DNA from: Lepidonotus clava
Taxonomy: Eukaryota; Annelida; Polychaeta; Phyllodocida; Polynoidae
Direction of reading: 5' to 3'
NCBI GenBank assembly: GCA_936440205.1
Contig: OW387140.1
Location: 19,341,659-19,405,658 of the forward strand
DNA length: 64,000 nucleotides
The position numbers and the translations under genes are program-made. Shown here one piece after another: positions 19,201 to 31,525 of the stretch. A model generated the notes under the pieces. That model was not told the DNA's origin, searched no databases, and saw nothing but the letters and a program-made list of their open reading frames with translations. Numbering within the stretch: the first letter of the stretch is position 1; the number at the start of each line of letters is the position of its first letter.

Positions 19201-22200
19201 TTTTTTAGTATTTATGATTGTAACAGTCTATTGGCGGATTACAAGACTTAGTTATCTACGACAGTAGTTTTCGTTTATTAGTTTTTAGTGATATGCATTG
19301 TACACTTAAAACCATCACAAACTCATAGTTCCTACATGAAGTACTCCACAGTCACATAAACACAGCAGGCGATGAAAAGGTTATTACCCAGACTATGAGA
19401 CATGGTTTTTACACGACCAATACTAGTTACATATTTCTATGGGAGTCATATTTTAAAGGTTCATTTCATAACATCCATCAAATGCAAAAAGATTTCATAA
19501 ATACATGGTGTATTATTTCTGTATGTACAGTCATGTATCTTTCGATGGAAGATTCAAAGTTGCCTTCTTTACATAAGAACTTTGCTATAGGTAGCACTTC
19601 CTTACCCTTATGTTCTCCTTTGATGCTACACTAAACCAATTGAGTGTAACCTCGTCCTCAGCAAATGTATGTATACACCTGATATGTGACCTGTTAGACA
19701 TCATGACCTTTTTCTCTGGAATACCAAATCAGAATGTATGCAACAATGAGGTTTATGGTTTTATTAACATTGTAGTTGATGTACATGGAAGTGTTTCAGC
19801 GTGTTATATGTTCCACAGATATGGTAATTGTCCTGTTGCTGGCTGTTCTTGGACAAAACCTCACTATAAAAGACAGACTTGATATTTTACCCATGGACAA
19901 TTATCCCAGGGATTTAACCTCTGATTGCATATTCCCAGAATTTTAACCTCCTGGACCTAGACACCCAAACCTTACTGAACACACTCGCATCAGTGCTGCG
20001 ATCTTGGATATCTGCTTCGGATGTAATTATCAAGGGTATTAGCTACTTATTAGTAGTGTTCCAGAAGGCAGTGGTTCGAGAAGTATAACTTTGTCCAGAT
20101 GGAATTTGTCCAGACACCAGTTCTTTCTGATTTGATATTGTTAGTGGTTATACAAACATTCTGTAGTATTGATACTCGCACTGTAAGGATTCAAATTTCA
20201 TGTACTTTCCTTATGTATAGCCATTGTGAACCGCTTTGGAATGGTTAAACATTCAAGTTAATAGATGGAATCCAGATTATTCTGGACAGTGTTATCCCTA
20301 AAAGAACAAGCTTGGAGAAGAACATAAATGTGTGTTGCAGATTTGGACCAGGTTACGTATTCTATACCATGTTGTATCTGGGCAGAGGTGAAACTGGATG
20401 ACTTAAAATATAAGAATTATTATCATGAATTCACATGTTAAACAGGTTAAGTAGTTCAGGCTGTACGCATTGAATGGTGCCGTGAAAACTGAACTTTTGC
20501 CGAGAGATCAAACATTTTACTATTGCCTGTCAACAGTTCCTTTGATACTATGACGTGGAACATCATCAAAACTTGTTGTCTTGGGATGCAGTTGATATCA
20601 CAAGGTTGGCTCTGGTCAGAGCCAGTTACGACTTTTGATAGATGGATTACCCTGGTATCTACGGTTTCAAAGTTTTCAAATGTTTGAATTAGCCTTTTTC
20701 ATACGGTACTATTACTGTTATTGATAGAAAAAGATACTTAGCCGTATTGGATAATAACGTTTGTATCTCCATTTATCAAATAAGAATGTCTTTTTTAGAT
20801 AGGATATTATACCAATAGGAAATATAGACAGGATTGCATCCCAACTTTTGATAGTTAACACTTTGATGACGGATGTTATAGAAAAAAGAACATACATACG
20901 TTTTACGTGTAATAGTTATTGTGTAAGGAAGTACTTTAATGTTTAAAGAATGAGTCAAATACATAGTACTGCCTCTTTGTAAATCCCTGTGATGCGTCAC
21001 GTTCAGGTAAAGGATGACGTCACTTCCGTTTCACATTGCCACAAAAGAGCTAGAGGCCCTCCTTGCAAAGCCACTGTGAAACATTTTGAACATAATCAAT
21101 AGAAACGTCATTGCTTTATCAACAAAATTGTTGATCAACAAAACGTCTTCGGTCATCTCTTTTAAAAACCGAAACTATAATGAAAATTGATTTTGTCAAA
21201 TCAATATTACCTATTTTCTATTCTTTATTTGAATGGCATTAATTAATGTTTACAAACTCAAACTGAAATGTACAATTCGGCTATCTATCATCCTTAGGGA
21301 CTCGAATAGCGATACAGATAATGAAAGTATAAGCCTATCGAAAAGCAGAAGACCACATGGATACCAGAAGCATAGAATTTCCACTTCAAGCATTATTCTA
21401 TTTCTAAGCTATAGATCATGTGCAGATAGGACACAGACCTCCTTTTGGTAATCCCCATTGATAACCAAAATCACATAATTACTCATTAATCTCAAAAGGA
21501 TACTATGTGTAAATAATGAGAATTGTGAATGAGAATTCCATAAGCTCACTTTCAGTAAACTTGACATAAGTATGAGTTCAATGCGTTATTAATAACAATA
21601 AGTATAGATCGACAACTAAACCAATTATCGGGAGATGTGACGCCATCTGCACACCGTCTATAGCTGCCGTTTGACATTATGGACATTACACCTCGATTTT
21701 GGCGCCTCTTGCTGCGTCTCGCCCTGGATGACCTTGTACTGACCTCTGTGGTGACTCTCTACTTCCAGCCTGCGTGCTCCAGTTGGTACTGCTCGTCTAC
21801 ATGATCTTCTGGAGGCCCACCGGAGACAGCATCGTCGTCCTCCTCGTCCTCATGGGCATCTGGGGGTTCGCCGACGGCATCCTCATCACACAGATCGTTA
21901 GTAAGTAGCACTTCCCCCTTATTCAATAGTATTTCAAAAGGATTTTGTCTATGTTCAGCAGTCTGATAGGCATTGACATTTTGCTGCAGAAGAGCAATGC
22001 AATGGTTTATTGAGGATGAGACTATCATTTATGTTAATTCTTGATCATATTAATCAAAATAGCAATAGGGGAAGTGCAATTTCCAGAAACAGAAACAAAC
22101 GCATTTATTTAAGAAATTCATTGTAAAGTGTGCGCCTACAGTCAAAGTGAACCCAGTGTGATATAATCAAGTTCAAGCATCTGGAGTACGTATATACGTG

Positions 22201-23394
22201 CGGAGGCTTAGATCTTCGAGTTCGGATATAGATACACCTCTGGTATCAGTTTGTTAGTAATGAAAATGGAGCAATATTTTCGATTATGTTTATCGAGGGC
22301 CTTGATCCAGTTTTGATTGACTTCATTGATCAGGCTGGATATAAAAACGAAAAACTATTCCGAATAACGAACCCAGATCATATGTAATTATCAAGATTAT
22401 CCAGGATGTTTTTACCTCTTAACAACAAAAAAGCAAATTTGAGTTTTCTTCTGCGTTCTCTGCCACAAATGCCTCAATTATCACCACCCACCATGGCCAT
22501 GGGTGTGACTGGGAGCAATTACTGACGGTCAAATTGGCATCGTTATTGACCTTTGTGTTTTTTCGCAGTCTGATTGGTCATGCATCACCAGCAGTCCTCA
22601 GCCATTAGTTACAATTTGACATTGAGACTATAACTTTCACCTTCTAGAGGTGAAGAGAGATTATGTTAAAACTTCATTCATAGATAATCATCTAGGTCAG
22701 TAAAATGGATTTTAAGATATCGGTTAGTAAAAGTAGAAAACTTTATCATAAGAAATCGTGAAATATCTTGACTCTACCAAAAAAAGGATTAAGAACAGAA
22801 TTTATCTGCTTATGTGATACCTGTCACCATTACTTTGGGGGAGATACTGAGTATATCCACTCATTGGTAGTTAAGTTCATTGGACTTGTTGGCCAATGAT
22901 TGTTTTCCTCGCCCAAGGTTCACTCATGGAGTGCTAAGATTTATATAAGAAGAATGGGTTCAATCATTCTGATGGCCATTATTTGTTTTAATAAGAAACT
23001 TACCAACTTTTTGACCATGTGAGTGCATGACTATGAGTATATGTTCTGAAAGGAAATAGTCTATACATTAAATGAAGCGTCAAGATTTCTTTTAGAAATA
23101 AAAATGTACGGTTTCTGTTTTTCAGGCATCGTGGGGGCTCTCTTCGTGGAGAACAAGGAGCCAGCCTTCGCCGGCGTCAAGATGTGCCAGTCGCTCGGGG
23201 CGTGCTTCTCCCTGGCCTCGGCCAAGTACATCTCGTGTGAGGTGAAGATCTACATCATCATTGGTCTGCTGGTCGTGGCCCTCACCACCTACCTCGTCCT
23301 CGAGTTCTCCTTGTGGAGACAAGCTAACCAAGACAGAGAGGGGCAGGGTAAGGATGGCAAGGGGAAGAAGGACCTGGGACCTACATCCGTGTGA
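13242..23394 (+). CDS. UNC93-like multi-pass membrane protein (4 coding exons, complete)
   Basis: Coding exons 13242-14792, 15434-15569, 21769-21900 and 23126-23394 join in phase (2088 nt, 695 aa) with GTAGGT, GTAAGA and GTAAGT donors and CAG acceptors. The long N-terminus (1-205) is cytosolic in style, Ser/acid-rich, with NPDY at 83-86. The UNC93 core follows: a first membrane segment at 216-233, SLRNLQSSIN, YLRPKRTMII, YPTYYTLLPAS, FWTAHSTYLAS, and NGIFFTFFGISQVLGNVISS. A glycosylation-rich loop (NSS, NST, NNTT near 386-409) comes next. After the first splice the protein continues VTCPVGVHMVGYAML, SGKVVKYLGRPL, LMGIWGFADGILITQ and GVKMCQSLGACFSL, ending in a Lys-rich tail. This resembles vertebrate UNC93A more than UNC93B1. 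Family roles include receptor trafficking and channel regulation; the substrate here is unknown. The start is the first ATG after the acceptor. Confidence 0.88.
14793..15433 (+). other. UNC93-like intron 1
   Basis: Intron bounded by AAG|GTAGGT and CCCCAG|GCG. AT-rich; nothing else recognised. Confidence 0.7.
15570..21768 (+). other. UNC93-like intron 2 (6.2 kb)
   Basis: AT-rich intron bounded by CCG|GTAAGA and TTCCAG|CCT. It contains a TTAA-ended MITE (17429-17951). Elsewhere I see no coding sequence; short frames in it lack splice context or domain likeness. Confidence 0.7.
17429..17951. mobile_element. MITE with TTAAGGATACATT termini
   Basis: Inverted termini read TTAAGGATACATTACACCTC on the left and TTAAGGATACATTCCACTGC on the right (inward), and further inward CAGCGGT versus TGCGGT. 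The element is 523 bp, AT-rich and non-coding. The termini imply a TTAA or TA target duplication; the superfamily is not certain. Confidence 0.65.
21901..23125 (+). other. UNC93-like intron 3
   Basis: Intron bounded by TTA|GTAAGT and TTTTTCAG|GCATC. It contains the 16-bp near-palindrome CCCATGGCCATGGGTG-like sequence near 22,490-22,505, and nothing else recognisable. Confidence 0.65.
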
Positions 23395-26300
23395 GGGGAG
23401 TAGTGGAGATATTGAAGGGACTTCCCTGTGATAGAACCAATGCCTGGTGGTCTTGTACCACAGTGCTCATACTGAAAGCCCCAATGGCGTTCGAGCACCA
23501 AGGTTGTAGATATCAAACCATCACAACTCCTCATGCTGAGGACTTTAAACTACACCTTCAACATAACCAGGGGGCCAGCCTTGGGACGAGAATGACACTA
23601 CAGGCTACAAAAAAAAAGGTTAAGGAATGTAACTGATGAAACTGAGAGATTCGTATGAACTGTTAGAGATAACCACGTTGCTATCTGAGCAGTGTTAAGA
23701 TTCAGGTTTACGACGATGTGAGTGTTAAGTGAGGGATGCACTGTTTAAGTCCAGCCCTTACAGCTGTGACCTTTCAGTGAGAATGAGAGTAACAGAGAGC
23801 GGTTTTAATAATGGTACCATTGGCTTATCGTTACCAAAGCCCCAGTGCTGTAAGATAAGACTGACCTTATGACATAGGTGTTTGGATGATAATTTGGGGT
23901 CTCTCGCTACGTGATCCCCTATGTGAAAAATCGAAGATTGATTATAATGATATGTAAACTAGGTGCTGTTCAAGTAACGTAGATTATGTCATCAGCGTTT
24001 CATTTTGAAGATGAGTACGTTTCTGAATTAATGTGTGTTTATTAGCTTGCTAATAAGATAGAGACATAGATCGTGATTTACATGCTTTCACAAGTACATT
24101 TATTACCTTTTTATTGTATTGTAATGTGACCACCATGTGTGAAGATTTGATTTATTCTTTTTCAAAGTATTGTCTGATGTGTGCTTGATGCAGAAAACTA
24201 TCTGTTTGGTATGCCTGTATTTATATGTGAGTAAGAATTAACTACCTGCACTATTTAGTGCTGATACAGTTGGGTTTAGTACCATACTAAGGTACGACAT
24301 ATTTTTGTTACATGTATACATATTTACTTACTCTAGAGAACTATATATAATTATATATACTATAAAACGTATCGATAGACATTGGAATATATTCTACAGA
24401 AAATGAAGGAAGTCTACATTGATGGATCGCGCATTGAATGTTAATGCCAGTGATAGGCATTGATGATAATTGCTTAATTAGGTGCTTTGTTAGCCTTGAT
24501 CGATTTATTTAGAAAACTAACGTGTAGGCCTATCCATATATATGGACCTAAACTTATTATGATACCTTCATGTAAAATCAGAGTAAATTTTCCCTATTGT
24601 GAAAATCATGTTATTGTTAGTTATGTAAAGTACATTGGGGTACGCCATACTTCTATACTTACACTGTAGTTTTGATAATGTCCTGCTGTGCAATTATCAC
24701 CGAGGATCCACGCAATATTTCCGAGTTGATGGCAATTGGGAAACAAATGTGTCAAAGTTTTTTTGATGTATATAATTAAGTTATAGATAGGTTTTATTAA
24801 GTGTTGTCAGCAATCTCGGCTGTTTCTGTTTGTTTCGTTTGTTCAAATGGTATATGGAGCGAAACCTACTGGTAAAAAAAGGTTTGCCTTAACCAAAGAC
24901 TTTACTATCTGACTTACTTAAGGCTAAAGAACAATAACATGCACGATGATGTGCCATCTTTGAGGTTTAACTGTGCGAATTTGCCTGCAGGTTCCGGCAA
25001 GTTTCGTAATCAAGACAAATGCTTCAAATGCTTCAAAGCAACGCATGTAGCACATGTGGATTCAGGAAACAGAACAGCTTAGTATCTCGCCTTCTCTGTC
25101 TTGGGTGATACTGTTTACTGGGACCAGTAAGAGTTACTATTATGATAATTGTCATTATTCTTATTCTCAATGAAAATGAAGACTATACCAACACAATTTA
25201 CCGAATGCAATGCTTCTTTATGTACAAACGTGTCGTTAGTGGTATTTGTTGTTTTAACGTTAACGATGTATTGGATCTGTTTAGTTTATACTGTATCGTA
25301 TGGTTCTATGTTGTTTTATTTTTTATTGAAACTATTTAAATGTTAGAAACTTTATTTTCTAGGTATACTTTGAGGAGAAAGGATTGGTGGCAGGACATAT
25401 TCTGTCTGCACATGAATAACGTGGTATATAACTAAGTGGTTGTTTTAAATCTGTTATGAGTAATCAGATCTGTAGTGAGTTCAAGTCAGATGCAAATATT
25501 ATTCAAATATATAATTGAACGGTATTCATTTGTTCAGTTCTGCTTTTCAAGGATGAAGATACATTACTTGTACATATTTCATTATATAGATTGTATTTTA
25601 TTATACCAATAACATTTGATACTATTTATTTGCTCACCCATATTCTTTAGAGATCTCAAAAGTGTGCTACACATGTGTCTCACGATGTTAATATTGGAAA
25701 AGAAAGCCTATATTAGTAGTAGGTAGAGTTGATAAATAGATGTTCTATTTACCGTATAACACGGTAGGACTTAATATGTTACCATAAATCGTAAGGACCC
25801 GTTTCAAAACACAACTAGTAAAGAGCAGGTTGCAAAACTTTGGTTCAAAGTCTTATATTTCCACGTGAACCGTATGTAAACAATACTAAATGTTGAGGAA
25901 AACTGTCTGTAATGCTGTATACAAGTATGTGCATGATAAGAAGAGTCGTTATAGATCACAAAGCATGCAAGAATCAATTCCATCAACCTTAATTTGTAGA
26001 TTGTCAAGCGCCGAGGTATGTCCAACTATATTTTCAGAGAATCGTTCAATATATATGAAAATATATACATATGAGCGCCAGCGTTAGTTGTCCCAGGGAT
26101 ATCGGCTATCATATATATATTATCATCCACTATACAAGGGTTATGACTGTCTAATAACATACTCTTCATTATCAGTTGCAGTGATGGTGATACCTAGATG
26201 ATATCTGCGTAATGTTATCAAAGCCAAATACGACTTCTGAAGTAGTAAACGATAACAGCAATAAATGATATGAAACACGTGTACATGTGTTGTGTTTTCT

Positions 26301-26655
26301 CTGGTACCCAGATTTTTTTCTAGCATGGGATTTAAAAGATTTGGAGTAGATATGGAGTAGATAAACTAGTTCAATATCAGTAGTGTTATTGTGCTTTTTT
26401 GATGGTTTCTAACGATACCAAGGAGGCGTGGAGGCTTATGCCTTACATCTGTTTGTGGTGGGTCTAAACTGGCGCTATAGTGACAATCTGAAAAAAATAT
26501 TAGGCCTAGATATCTATGAAATTTTAGATATTTTGATGGTAGGTTAGAAGAAATGACGCTATAGCGACAATTTCACAAATCTTTTTTTATCATTTTAAAT
26601 CTTAAAGCTGTGAAACATGATCAGGCCTAAAATAATCAAACCATACGATACATAG
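23395..26655. other. 3' flank of the UNC93-like gene
   Basis: The 3' UTR must begin at 23395. No convincing AATAAA plus downstream element could be chosen. The rest is AT-rich intergenic DNA without a recognisable gene. A short motif, CGCTATAGYGACAATYT, occurs twice near 26,470 and 26,570. Confidence 0.4.
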
Positions 26656-28870
26656 GGTCCTGAGATATATGAGAACATAGATATCAGCATAATTTTCAAT
26701 TCGGTAAGGGTGATAAGGCCTAAAGTAATTTTAAAGTTTTCAAGGCTTATCCAGCTTTGTAAATTCTATATATTGTTCCTTCTTCATGTTTTTGTTGTCT
26801 GCCCTGACAGCGACGGAGGCTGCCATCTTCATATTCCTTGCTTGCCAATGTTTTTAAATTCCATACGAAGGCATCTTTTATGCCTGAGTCCTCAATGTGC
26901 TAGCATACGTTTAAGAAGCGCTGAGATGTCTAATTTATTGTATTATTTGGACAAATTAGATCCCATATCTCATCTGACCAACGCGCCCAGCACTGGCAGG
27001 AAGAAGCCAGAAACACGGTGCGACAAACTCGCTGGTATTCGGCTTGATCACATAGAATTATAAAACACGCTTGCTAAACACCAGCGACATAGGCAAATTT
27101 AAGTTGTTCCTGGCGTGTTTCTGTTATTTCCTATATAAATTTGAACTTCCCGCTGAACACCAGCGCGATACGAAGAATGCTGAAGATTGCCGAATATTGT
27201 CAAAGATTGCCGATCTAACCGAGCGGGAAGACCCCGGCGGCCATATTGAAAAAAAAGACGAAATAATGAGTTTGATTCCGCGTTGGTATGTCTAATCTGT
27301 CCACTTTGGGATGATTTTCACTCGTCCTGCTTGTAGAATATGTCATAATTGATGTAATATGAGCCCAAATAAGCCCAAATGCTGGTATTTTAACTCTGAA
27401 TCAGTCGGAATATTTCATTAGAAAACGCCTATCTTACAACATAGTGATGTTAGGATCCTGAGATATATTATGAGAACATAGATGTCAGCATAATTTTCAT
27501 TTTGGTAAGGGGGATGAGGCCTAAAGTAATTTTAAAGTTTTCGACATAGCCCAAACCAAGGGCCTGAGTCAAATGCCAATGCACTTGACATCAAGCATCT
27601 AGATTCTAGGCCTATTCCAACTGCTGGAAAACAATATGTACCTACCTTTAATGCTGAGTCCTGAATGCGTCAGAATGCACGTATCCAGGCTTTGTAAATT
27701 CTATATATTGTTCTTTTTCATGTTTTTGTTGTCTGCCCCAACAGCGACAGAGGCTGCCATCTTCATATTCCTTGCTTGCCAATGTTTGTTTGTTTGTGGG
27801 ATTAGTTTAACGTCCGGCCAACCCTTCAGGGTTCTTTTACCAGACTGCACAAGGTAAAGCCTTTCAGCTAGTTTTACGCCACAGGGGTGGTGACCGAATA
27901 TGAAATGAGGTGCCTATTTGTAGCAGTGGGACCCAATGCCCTCTTTATAGTGCTGCCACACTGAGATATCATGTCATAGGCCCACACAATACCCCACCCA
28001 GTCACATTATACTGACACCAGGCCGACCAGTTATGTTTCGTGGTTCTTACTTTATACCGAGTGCCAGGCAAGCAGAGACCACTGCCATTGTTAAAGTCTT
28101 TGGTGTGACTCGGCCAAGGATAAATCCCAAGACCTCCCAGACTCAGGGCGGGCACTCTACCAAAGAGCTACTGAGTCTGGTCCCCCCATTTGTCGCCTTC
28201 TATGAACAGCAAGGGGCTGCTAGGGACCTATTCTTCCCAGGAGGCTCCCAAAGGAACCCCCACCCCGGATCCCCACGGGGGGCTTGCCAATGTTTTTAAA
28301 TTCCATACGAATGCATCTTTTACGCCTGAGTCCTCAATGCCCTAGCATACGTTTAAGAAGCGCTGTAATGTCTAATTTATTGTATTATTTGGACAAATTA
28401 GATCCCATATCTCATCTGACCAACGCGCCCAGCACTGGCGGGAAGAAGCCAGAAACACGCTGCGACAAACTCGCTGGTGTTAGGCCTGATCACATAGAAT
28501 TATACAACACGCTTGCTGAGCACCAGTGACATAGGCCGATTTAAGTTGTTCCCGGCATGTTTCTGTTATTTCCTATATAAATTTGAACTTCCTGCTGAAC
28601 ACCAGCGCGATACGAAGAATGCCGAAGATTGCTGAGGATTGCCGATCAAACCGAGCGGGAAGACCCTGGTGGCCATATTGAAAAAATAATGAGGTTGATT
28701 CCGCGTTGGTATGTCGAATCTGTCCACTTTGGGATGATTTTCACTCGTCCTGCTTGTAGAATACGTCATAGTTGATGTAATATGAGCCCAAATAAGTCCA
28801 AATGCTGGTATTTTAATTCTGAATCGGTCGGAATATTTCATTAGAAAACACCTATCTTACAACATAGCGA
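26656..28870. repeat. head-to-tail duplication of about 0.8 kb, second copy interrupted
   Basis: Copy 1 (about 26,656-27,445) and copy 2 (about 27,452-28,868) share long collinear blocks, beginning GGTCCTGAGATATAT / GGATCCTGAGATATAT and ending in the ATTTCATTAGAAAAC...CTATCTTACAACATAG block. Copy 2 differs by about 140 extra bases at 27,546-27,683 and by a 494-bp retroposon at 27,788-28,281. Similarity over the shared blocks is high by eye, with scattered substitutions. No coding function is recognised; short frames differ between the copies. Confidence 0.8.
27788..28281 (-). mobile_element. SINE-like retroposon with 14-bp target duplication
   Basis: The 494-bp insert is flanked by a perfect 14-bp direct repeat GCTTGCCAATGTTT (27774-27787 and 28282-28295) and is absent from copy 1 of the surrounding duplication. 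Read on the minus strand it ends GGACGTTAAACTAATCCCAC followed by (AAAC)n. That ending resembles the CGTTAAAC...(CAAC)n tail of the SINEs at 43.5 and 47.0 kb. A clear tRNA head with A and B boxes is not evident. Confidence 0.7.
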
Positions 28871-29916
28871 TGTCGATTCCAGGCTTTCCTGTCTAATTTG
28901 TCTGATTTAGGACAAATTTCACAAGTCCTCCTTCTTCTATAGGCCTATATCATAATAATATTTTATGTAAGCCCAAGTAATCGCAAATAATCATTATTTT
29001 AGCTCAGAATCAGTTTAAATTTAAAACACCTAACATCCCTTTGTCTTCGTAATAGACTCTTCCAGCTATATCTTTATAGTAGACAGGTCCGGATTATTCA
29101 ATTCCAGCAGGGGCCGAAGGATCTCCACCTGAACTCGCTGCTGCGGTCACAGCTACAAAAATTGTAGACCAACAAATGGTAGACCGATATCTTAATAGAT
29201 GAAGGAGCCACGGGTGCTTTAAGGCCTAAGCCTAAACTGAAACAAAATGCCCCTGCCTCCTAATGATATAGAAGTTTTGTGAATGAGGCTTTATTGAGAG
29301 GCGATGACTAATCGCCGCTCAATTGGTGTAAGCAAGTCTAGGGACATGTGACGGTGTGGCTGTCTTTTTAAAGCCTATCTGGTTACCGGTGGTTGCAGAG
29401 ATATGGGGGTAGGTTGAGTAATGCAGGCAGTAACCCCATGGACTGTCATCTGTTGAGTTAATAATGCTAATGCTAATAAGTGAGATGCTGACGACTGGGG
29501 GGTGGGAGATTGGGGGCAATATGTACTGGGAGAGAAAGGCTGGCATGTGAGGAAGGGAATAAGGAATGCTGATGGTTGTGCAATGTACAGGATAATGAAA
29601 GAGGTACTAGAATGGTCAGCTCAACGGGAGGTGCTGATTAACGTGGGGCCACTTTCTTTTTCTTGATGATGTGCTTGGAGAATGAAACTTGGATATTGTA
29701 TGGGGGTAAGGGTGTGATTGGGGAGTGGGGTGACGGAGGAAGGTTTATGGGAGGAGATGTGATGGGGGGGATGATGGGTGGGGGGCAGGTAATGTGGGGC
29801 TACCGTCTTTTTGTTTTGGTGGGGTAATAATGCTGTAGGCTTTATTTCGTGGGGGGTAATGAGGATTAGGGCGTTGTGGTGGGTTATAGAAGCTTTCATG
29901 AAGTTTTAAGAAATTA
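28871..29916. other. intergenic DNA grading into G-rich sequence
   Basis: No gene is seen. From about 29,600 the plus strand becomes G-rich (many GGGGTGGGG and GGGGG runs), before the regular 10-bp pattern starts. Confidence 0.4.
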
Positions 29917-31525
29917 GGTTATGGGAGGTAAAGGGAGGTTCTGGACGTTAATGGGAGCTGTGGAAGGTCTCGATAGGTTTCAAGAGGGAGGTATCCACAG
30001 ATTATTCGGAACTTTTGGGAGGTTTGAGAGGGTTTGGAAAGCCTATGGGAGGCTTTGAGAGGTTATGGGAGGTTTTGGAAGGTTATTGGAGGTATTGGGA
30101 AGTTTTGGCAGGTAATGTGAGGCTTTGGGAGGTTGTGGGAGATTATGTGAGTAATATGAGATTAAGTGATGTTTTGGAATGTCTTTGAAGGTATGGGGAG
30201 GTTATGGGAGGTTACCAGAGATTATGGGAGGTCTTGGAAGGTTATTGGAGGTATTGGGGGTTTAGAAAGGTTATGGGAGGTTATAGGAGTTTTAGAAACA
30301 TTGGGGAGTTATTGGAGGTATTGGGAAGTTTTGAAAGATTGTGAATTATGGGAGTTTATAAGATTTTATGGAGGAAATGGGAGGTTTTTGTGAAGGTTAT
30401 GGGAGGTTTTGGGAGGGTGTGGAAGGCTATGGGAGGTATTTAGGAGGTTTTGGCAGGTTATAGGAGGTTATGGGGTTAATGGGAGGGAAAGTAAGGTTTT
30501 GAGGTTATGGAAAGGTTTTGTGAGGTTACACAGTGGTAATGTTAGAAAATGTTGGAAGGTATTGGGAGGTTTTGGCAAGCTTGAGGAGGCTATGCGAGGT
30601 ATCTAAGAGGCTTTGGGAGGTTTTGGGACGTTGTGTGAGGTTATGGGGTAATGGGAGGTTACAGGAGGTTGAGTTAACTTTTAGGAGGTTTTGGGAGGAT
30701 ATGGCAAGTTTTGGGAGGTTATGATTGTGAAGATGTTAGGCTTTCAGAGGTTATGGGAGTTCATGGGGGTAAAGGGAGGTTAATTAAGGTTTGGGAGGTA
30801 ATGGGAGGTTTTGGGAGATTGCAGCAGGTTTGGGGAGGAAATAGGCAGTTTGGGGAGATTGGGGTATTTAGGTAGGAATTGAGAGGTTGAGACACAAGGG
30901 GGTTTGGGAGGAAATGGGAGGTTTTGCAGAGTTACAGGAGGTTTTTAGAGGTTATTGAAGGTTCTCAGAGGTTATGGCAGGGTTCAAGAGGTTTTAGAAT
31001 GTAATGGGAAGTTTGGGTAGGTTAGACAAGGTTATGATAACTTTTGGGAGTTAATGGTAGGTTTTGGGAGGTTATGGGATGTTTCTGGCAGTGACAGAAG
31101 CTTTGGGAGGAAATTTGAGGTTTGCAGAGGTTGTGGGGGGTGTTAGGAGGTAACAGTAGGTTTTTGAAGGAAATGGGAGGCTTTGGGAAGTTTGGGGAGG
31201 ATTAGGGAGGGTACGGGAGGTATCCACAGGTTATGGGAGGTTATAGGATGTATTGGGAGGTATGGGATTTGTGAGAAATGGGAGGAAACTGGAGGTTTTG
31301 GAGAGGTAATGGGAGGTTTTGGGAGGTTGTGGGATGTTTTAGAGGGTTAAGGGAACTTTTAGGTGATGGAAGTTTTGGGAGGAAATAGGAGCATATGGTA
31401 CATTTTGGGACGTATGGGAGGAAATAGGAGGTTTCGCAGAGGATATAAGATGTTATGGGAGGTTATGGGAACTATTGAGAGTTTTGGGGAGGCTTTTGGG
31501 GAAATGGTAGGTTTCGGGGTTGGTA
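29917..31525 (+). repeat. degenerate G-rich minisatellite, about 10-bp unit GGGAGGTTNT
   Basis: For about 1.6 kb the plus strand is dominated by variants of GGGAGGTTAT and GGGAGGTTTT in roughly 10-base phase, with almost no C. Units vary (GGGAGGTAAT, AGGAGGTTTT, GGAAGGTTAT), so the array is old and diverged. Repeated GG and GGG runs on one strand could form G-quadruplexes. Translations give Gly/Trp/Leu/Arg-rich peptides that are a by-product of the repeat, not a gene. Confidence 0.85.

Noticed and set aside
27910-28299. 129-codon frame across the retroposon in the duplicated block
   Set aside because: It spans the insert and its flank, which are separate events, and has no domain.
29619-30724. 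Trp/Gly-rich and His/Pro-rich frames in the G-rich array
   Set aside because: They result from translating the 10-bp repeat in different frames and strands; no stable start, domain or splice context.
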